Positions 58,006-64,000 of a stretch of DNA of 64,000 nucleotides are shown here, piece by piece. Source of the stretch: Chondrosia reniformis (Eukaryota; Porifera; Demospongiae; Chondrillida; Chondrillidae); assembly GCA_947172415.1 (NCBI GenBank), contig OX359194.1, positions 868,001 through 932,000 on the forward strand. Direction: 5' to 3'. The position numbers were made by a program, and so were the translations under genes. Below the pieces are notes generated by a model that made no database searches, was not told where the DNA came from, and saw only the letters and a list, made by a program, of their open reading frames with translations. Position 1 is the first letter of the stretch, and the number at the start of each line of letters is the position of its first letter.

Positions 58006-61000
58006 ATGTTGATAGTAACCAGCATGAGGACATTCATCATCATAGTTTGTGTGCAAGCATGTTTAATAAGTAAGCAGTGTATACACAGATATACGTATAT
58101 ATATGTATGTATTATATACATGCTCCCTGTATGTACAGTAGATTAACCATGTATACGTATGTATACCATACTATCTCTAATATAAGCCCACTGATCATGA
58201 CACACTACTAAAGTCATTATGGTATTCATATATATGTACGTACTTATTAAACATGCTGGTCTCTCCATATTCATAGTTTTGGAAATTGTCCCAATAAGTT
58301 AATTTACCAATAGGAATAAAAGCCCAGCCTCCAATAAAAGCCCAGGTTCAGAGTGGGTTTGAAAAGTACAAGCCCCGGGCTTACGTATATTAGAGATAAT
58401 ACAGCAAAATTGCAAACAATACAGTTCCTTCAGTTGGCTGATATATCGTTGTATTTATATATGAATTATTTTATATACTGTAACATTATGTAAAAATTAA
58501 TTTAAAGTAATTCTAATTTGAGTATAAACATTGACTATAATGCATCTATAATTTTATTTTTTACAGTGCAGATAACTATCTCTGAATCAACTACTATTAC
58601 AGTTGGACGGACTGGTGATCCAACTACTACCATCACTCTCACACCTACCATTGGTCAATCAGTAGAGCTGCAGTGTAATGGGAGTGGTGTAGGTAAACAA
58701 TGGTACACTGCAGGAAGAAAACCCATTTCAAATGAAATAAGTATAGCTGGTGGACCTACTAGGACATTAGCTTTCATTTCATTCACTCCAAGTCATGCTG
58801 GAACATACACTTGTTTGGTATCTTCTCGTGGTGATACTCAGACAAAGACAACCTACCCTGTGGTACTTGGTGAGTGATAATGAATGAAATTGCAAACAAT
58901 TTTTTAAGTTGAAAAGATTTTGAGACTTTTGGAATGCTTATTTGCAGTATATATTCATTTTATAAATATGATATTGCATTACCATTTGTACTATATAATT
59001 TTATATTTAACTTTTATATATATAACTTACTTATGAAAATATATTAAACAAAAATAATGAGAGTGGGACTGAAATTCTGGACAGAATCAATGTATATAAT
59101 ATATATGCTGATGTTTGACTTGAGCTATATATCACTGTTTCCAAGGATGAATTATAGATGCCTGTCACCAGGACTATATTTTTAAGATGTTTTCTGAATT
59201 TTATCTTAGGCGGATTAGTGGGATTGTTGAGGTGACACTGTACATATGACATGTTATATACGGTACGGTTCTTAAAAAAGGTAACGTTAACCCGCTAAGA
59301 GTTACCATTTTTCGGTTAAAAGTTAACAGGTAACGGTTAACTGGTAACTTTTAACCGAAAATCGTTAATAGTTAACGGTTACGTAACCTTTAGCACTAAA
59401 GGTGTAAAATCGTATTCGAATAGCATTAGACTATATTTTAAAGATGATTTCGTATTCACATACCGTATACGCTTTATCTAAATTGTCATCGCTTATTCGT
59501 ATACCATAACATTTTAAGGACGATATCGTATTCGTATATCGTTAGTATATTTTTTTTTTTGAAAGACCACATTTCATTATAAATTTCCAATACAAGTGAT
59601 ATATGGTTGATGAAATGTGAGAGTTCTTAATAATAATAAATGAATCTCGGACACAGACAGGATAAAAAATTTATTAGAACTACACAAATGTCAATAAAAT
59701 TTTATTCCTGTCTGGCAAGAGTGTTGCTTGATTCAAAGATAGTTATTCATAAAGACCAGTGAGGGAGATTCCATCCAAGATAAATGGTCTGGGAGCAATC
59801 GATGGAAATTTTTGCGGCTTCATCAAGAATATGTCTCCATTGCTTTTTGTTTAGTTCTGGGAAGGATGTAGAGAGCAGTGAGACGAGGTCTCCTGCATAG
59901 TGTCCAAGTGTTCCTATTTCAATTGTGGTATAGGTGGCTTTAATCCCTTTCCTCTCGATGTCCCCTAGGAGCTGAAGGTAATTTTCCTTGGAAGTCTTTC
60001 TTAGTTTTGCATTCTTTAAGCCCTCTGGAGAGTTTGTGCAGATAGTAAGTTCAGCAATTCTAATCTTATCATCCCTGCTCAATACTATAATACGATGTCT
60101 GGTCTAGCTGTTGTTACTACTACATCATAAGGTATGGTGGCTGGAGGTGATTCTGAGGCTCTCAGGTTGTCCAAATCTGCAAAGACCATGTCAGACATAG
60201 TTTTTTGAGGGAGTTTGCTAGATACTTCAAGACACAATCATGTCGCCATGAGTATCTCCCTCCAGATAGGGCTTCGGGACACCCATTTAAAATGTGACGG
60301 ATAGTGGCATTTCCAGAGTCACAAAGCTTACATTTGGCTTTAACTTGGGTAGGGAGTGTATCTGAGCAGACTCCAAGTATGAAGGAGAGCTGTCCAGATG
60401 GTAAACCACCTGCAATTCTTTTCCACACCTTGTTTTCCTTTTCTAAATCTATCGCTTCAAGAGCCTTGCCCTGTACTTTCAATGCTAGCAACTTCAACTC
60501 CCATTGTGTCCTACTCTCCTCAGACAATAAGGACTTATATAGCTCTCTTGGGGTTCCACCTGGCAGCCACCAATTGACCATTTGTCTCTTTGGGGATGCC
60601 TTGTCGGGTTTGAAATTTTGGATCCTTAAACAATTCGTTGACTTCCTCCACTATGGGGTCGGTGGTGGAAGCAAGGGCTGAAAGGATACTAATTTTTGCT
60701 TTCTTATAGGCCAGAGACACTTGGGGAACACTCGAGATAATTGTTGGATGGTGACGAAGTGCCCTAGTGGCACTCCTAGGTAGCCTCAGCCATTTTTTCA
60801 TTGTTTTGGCTATGATATCCTCCAGCATCTGAATGGTAGTCTGTTTAACCTGGTTCACTGCAAGATGGAAATGGAGAGATGGCATCACATAATTTTTAAG
60901 CAGCCATACCTTCATCTCTCCTCTGATGGACCTTTGGTTGATTGATTGGATGGTTTTTAGCAATTTCTCTTTAAGATGGTTGGAGGAGTATTTCAAGGTT

Positions 61001-64000
61001 TCTCTCTTGTTTTGGCCCAATACTTTTGTTGGTGCTTCACTTATTGGTCTTGTATAGTATTGTATTGTATTCTATATTTTCGTTGTATATCGCGCTACAT
61101 CGTATTATAAGTAAGAAATCCTTCTTCCATAATACAGTTGTATGATTCTTTGCTTACAAAATGCTGTTAAATCCATTTTCTTTCACGCTTCCACTTATGG
61201 CAATGTCGATTCCCAAAAATCCTTGCCATCATATCGAGTCGATCCATTGTTCGTATAACTTTGTTATCCAGGGTTAACGTGAGCTGGTCTTTGATCGTAG
61301 ATTTCACAAGTCGGCAAGTTAAATTTACACTTCGAATTCGCACGATACGTTAACAGAAAAAGGTTAACCGTTAACTGCGTTACCTTTTTCTGATTATAGA
61401 ACACTTATATACTTTGTATTGTGTATATATTTTAGTTAATCCATCAGCTATCAACACAATCAGAGTTGGAAGGAGTAAAGATCCAACTACTCCTATAACT
61501 ATAACACCTACCCTCAGTCAACCTGTAAAGTTGGAATGTGCAAGGAACGGTTTATATAAGGAGTGGTATACTAATGGAACTGAAGTAACTCCCACTAATG
61601 GAGACCTTACTACTACATCTGGAGCTATTATTAGAATACTATCTATCTCATCATTCAGTTTATCTCATGCTAAAGGATACACATGTATTGTTACTTCAGG
61701 TTCGCATAGTACTTATCCAGTAATACTAGGTGAGTGATACAACAAATATTAACCGTTAATCACTTTTCTATTTGAAGCATTAATGTTAAGTATATGCATA
61801 AATGTTTTTCTGAAGACTTTAATACCATGTCTGTAATCACACTAGTATATTTCATGGATGTAATTAATATTAGAATCTCATTATAGTGAAATACTGCATA
61901 CTGTATATAATTGACAGCTAGATTTGTTTACTTTGTCACAGAAACTCCACCTCCTCTACCTGAAATATCTCCACCATCTCAAGTACAAAGTGTCATCTTA
62001 AGTGGGAGTGGAACATCCTTGAATGTTTCATGGACTGCAGTAACTGATCCAATTATGTACAAGATATTATATGTAGTTAGGTATTCAACTGAAAAAGGTA
62101 ATGAAACAGATCCACCATCTGATGCTATGAAGAGGTCAGGAATTACAGCTACATCAACTACACTGACTGGACTTCAATCAGGTACCACCTACTATGTTTG
62201 GGTAGCAGCTGAAATCATTGGTGCTGGAGTTCAAGGACCTTACAGTATGAGAGTGGTGAATTCGAAAATGCTCAAAGGTAGTATAATAAGGCACTATAAC
62301 ACACAGCATAAATTAGTGAAGATCTACATAATACAGTCCATTTAGGTTTCTTGTTAAAATATTGAAGGTATACATAATGTACGTACATATATAATCCTTA
62401 TAAGCATGGAAACTGGAACAACTAATTATACATTATCAACAAAATTATAACTACACTCATATACACCATGCATGCATATAACACTGAGAAACCCTTTTCT
62501 GCTTCATTTCCTGGACCATCACATAACAAATTAGCTTTAACAAATACATCATTAAAAGTAATTTGAGTATTAATTGGCTAAATATTTTGTAGTCCCATCA
62601 CAAGTGAGTAATATTCAGTTTACTCAGACAGTGTCAAATGGAATGATCAATTTACAAGTTACATGGAATCAGCCAACCAGTGATCGTCCCATAAAACGTT
62701 ATGAACTACAGTACAGGAAACAAGGTGTATCCAGTTGGACCTCAGTAACACCAAACCCAACCACCAGACAGACTACTATAAGGAATGTGGATAAAGGTAG
62801 TGTTTATAATGTTCAAGTGAGAGCTGTGTCTGATGTTGGATCTGGACAGTGGAGAAGTGCTACTAGTCAGAGGACGTATAGAGGTATGAATATGTAATAC
62901 CAATTTTGGCTTATAGTATTTGCAATACTTATGTACATTTACAGTTCCACCACAAGTGAATAATATTCAGTTAACTCAGACAGTGTCAAACAGAATGATC
63001 AATTTACAAGTTACATGGAATCAGCCAACCAGTGATCGTCCCATACAACCCTATGAAGTACAATACAGGAAACAAGGTGTATCCAGTTGGACCACAGTAA
63101 CACCAAACCCAACCACCAGACAGACTACTATAAGGAATGTGGATAAAGGTAGTGTTTATAATGTTCAAGTGAGAGCTGTGTCTGATGTTGGATCTGGACA
63201 GTGGAGAAGTGCTACTAGTCAGAGGACGTATAGAGGTATGAATATGTAATACCAATTTTGGCTTATAGTATTTGCAATACTTATGTACATTTACAGTTCC
63301 ACCACAAGTGAATAATATTCAGTTAACTCAGACAGTGTCAAACAGAATGATCAATTTACAAGTTACATGGAATCAGCCAACCAGTGATCGTCCCATACAA
63401 CCCTATGAAGTACAATACAGGAAACAAGGTGTATCCAGTTGGACCACAGTAACACCAAACCCAACCACCAGACAGACTACTATAAGGAATGTGGATAAAG
63501 GTAGTGTTTATAATGTTCAAGTGAGAGCTGTGTCTGATGTTGGATCTGGACAGTGGAGAAGTGCTACTAGTCAGAGGACATATAGAGGTATGAATAATAC
63601 CTAATTTGGCTTATAGTATTTGAAATACTTATGTACGTTTACAGTTCCATCACAAGTGAGTAATATTCAGTTTACTCAGACAGTGTCAAACAGAATGATC
63701 AATTTAAGAGTTACATGGAATCAGCCAACCAGTGATCGTCCCATACAACCCTATGAAGTACATTACAGGAAACAAGGTGTATCCAGTTGGACCTCCGTAA
63801 CACCAAACCCAACCACCAGAGAGACTACTATAAGTAATGTGGATACAGGTAGTCTTTATAAAGTTCAAGTGAGAGCTGTGTCTGATGTTGGATCTGGAGA
63901 GTGGAGAAGTGCTACTAGTCAGAGGACATATAGAGGTATGAATAATACCTAATTTGGCTTATAGTATTTGAAATACTTATGTACGTTTACAGTTCCATCA
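58006..64000 (+). CDS. Gene C: RPTP-family receptor, 5' part only (2 Ig, FN3 array)
   Basis: Third tandem member, running off the window. Exons: 58006-58069 (signal peptide, MLIVTSMRTFIIIVCVQA then CLI), 58567-58869 (Ig), 61436-61729 (Ig), 61942-62277 (FN3), 62593-62883, 62945-63235, 63297-63587, 63645-63935 (four similar FN3), and 63993 onward (fifth FN3, eight bases visible). All junctions are phase 1 with GT-AG sites. Upstream in-frame ATGs exist (57994), but 58006 gives the same 64-nt exon as A and B. Cytoplasmic phosphatase domains are inferred from the family and not seen. Intron 1 lacks the LINE shared by A and B. Confidence 0.82.
59258..61400. mobile_element. TIR element with GTTAAC-rich ends in gene C intron 2
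   Basis: The left region 59265-59395 (TTAAAAAAGGTAACGTTAAC, repeated TTAACGGTTAACTGGTAAC-like blocks) is mirrored at 61345-61400 (CCGTTAACTGCGTTACCTTT, TTCTGA). Both inner flanks are rich in TCGTATTCG-like motifs. The centre is occupied by a minus-strand LINE fragment. The host element's own coding capacity, if any, is not recognised. Confidence 0.5.
59551..61030 (-). mobile_element. LINE fragment with restriction-like endonuclease signature
   Basis: A poly-T tract at about 59551-59562 marks the 3' tail of a minus-strand retrotransposon. Frames read 61020-60535 (RT C-terminal region, RGEMKVWLLKNYVMPSLHFH), 60581-60162 (zinc-knuckle-like CKLCDSGNATIRHILNGCPE, then GGRYSWRHDCVLKYLA) and 60150-59747 (ARPDIV near 60095, then KIRIAELTICTNSPEG after a short frame-breaking insertion). 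RPDIV followed by an ELT strand fits the PD-(D/E)XK endonuclease of R2/NeSL-type LINEs. 5'-truncated and broken. Confidence 0.6.
62593..64000 (+). repeat. Tandem FN3 exon array in gene C (348-352 bp unit)
   Basis: Exon starts at 62593, 62945, 63297, 63645 and 63993 are spaced 352, 352, 348 and 348 bp. Each exon is 291 nt, with a 57-61-nt intron almost identical between units (ACCAATTTTGGCTTATAGTA or TAATTTGGCTTATAGTATTT). Exons 62945 and 63297 look identical by eye apart from one base near the 3' end. The array continues past the window. Confidence 0.92.

Larger units (their letters stand above)
58567..62277 (+). other. Gene C Ig1, Ig2 and FN3-1 exons
   Basis: Ig1 ([31 protein letters not shown]), Ig2 ([30 protein letters not shown]) and FN3 ([41 protein letters not shown]). 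Same trio as A's modules and B's start, confirming a common founding architecture. Confidence 0.86.

Noticed and set aside
60304-60681. Plus-strand 125-codon frame in gene C intron 2
   Set aside because: Antisense of the LINE zinc-knuckle region, which has clear minus-strand motifs.
1-64000. CRISPR arrays, tRNA or rRNA genes, bacterial operons
   Set aside because: No regularly spaced short repeats with unique spacers, no cloverleaf-like segments recognised by eye, and the gene structure is clearly eukaryotic.

Overview
The window looks like nuclear DNA from an early-branching animal, most likely a demosponge of the Amphimedon type. That placement is an inference from AT-rich sequence, short phase-1 introns and metazoan receptor architecture. 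It contains no bacterial-style operons, tRNA, rRNA or CRISPR array. Everything genic on the + strand belongs to one family: receptor-type protein tyrosine phosphatases (RPTPs) with an Ig/fibronectin-III (FN3) ectodomain, in a head-to-tail tandem cluster. Gene A (3034-27023, 33 exons, 1968 aa) and gene B (32783-56175, 31 exons, 1758 aa) are complete. Gene C (58006 to beyond 64000) is cut by the window edge. A decayed relic of another family member lies between A and B (about 28300-29970). Exon boundaries come from splice-site and phase matching between copies; both complete models sum to an exact multiple of three with no internal stop.

Each complete gene encodes a signal peptide, Ig and FN3 domains on mostly phase 1-1 exons, one transmembrane helix, a catalytically intact phosphatase domain (D1) and a decayed second domain (D2). 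A has 4 Ig and 9 FN3 domains, B has 2 Ig and 9 FN3. C begins Ig-Ig-FN3 and then enters a run of near-identical FN3 exons repeating every 348-352 bp. The intracellular halves of A and B are nearly identical, introns included, whereas the middle ectodomains are much more divergent.

The introns and spacers are full of mobile elements. They include a non-LTR retrotransposon fossil in intron 1 shared by A and B (so it predates their duplication), a second LINE reverse-transcriptase fragment in A, and a restriction-like-endonuclease LINE fragment nested in a TIR element in C. Gene B carries a young Penelope-like element of permuted type (GIY-YIG endonuclease upstream of the RT) with 416-bp direct repeats that each hold a hammerhead-ribozyme-like core. 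There are also many foldback/MITE elements, several nested. The best candidates for something undescribed are the tandem, modularly variable RPTP cluster itself, with its sharp ectodomain/cytoplasmic divergence boundary, and the Penelope/hammerhead family seeded through it.
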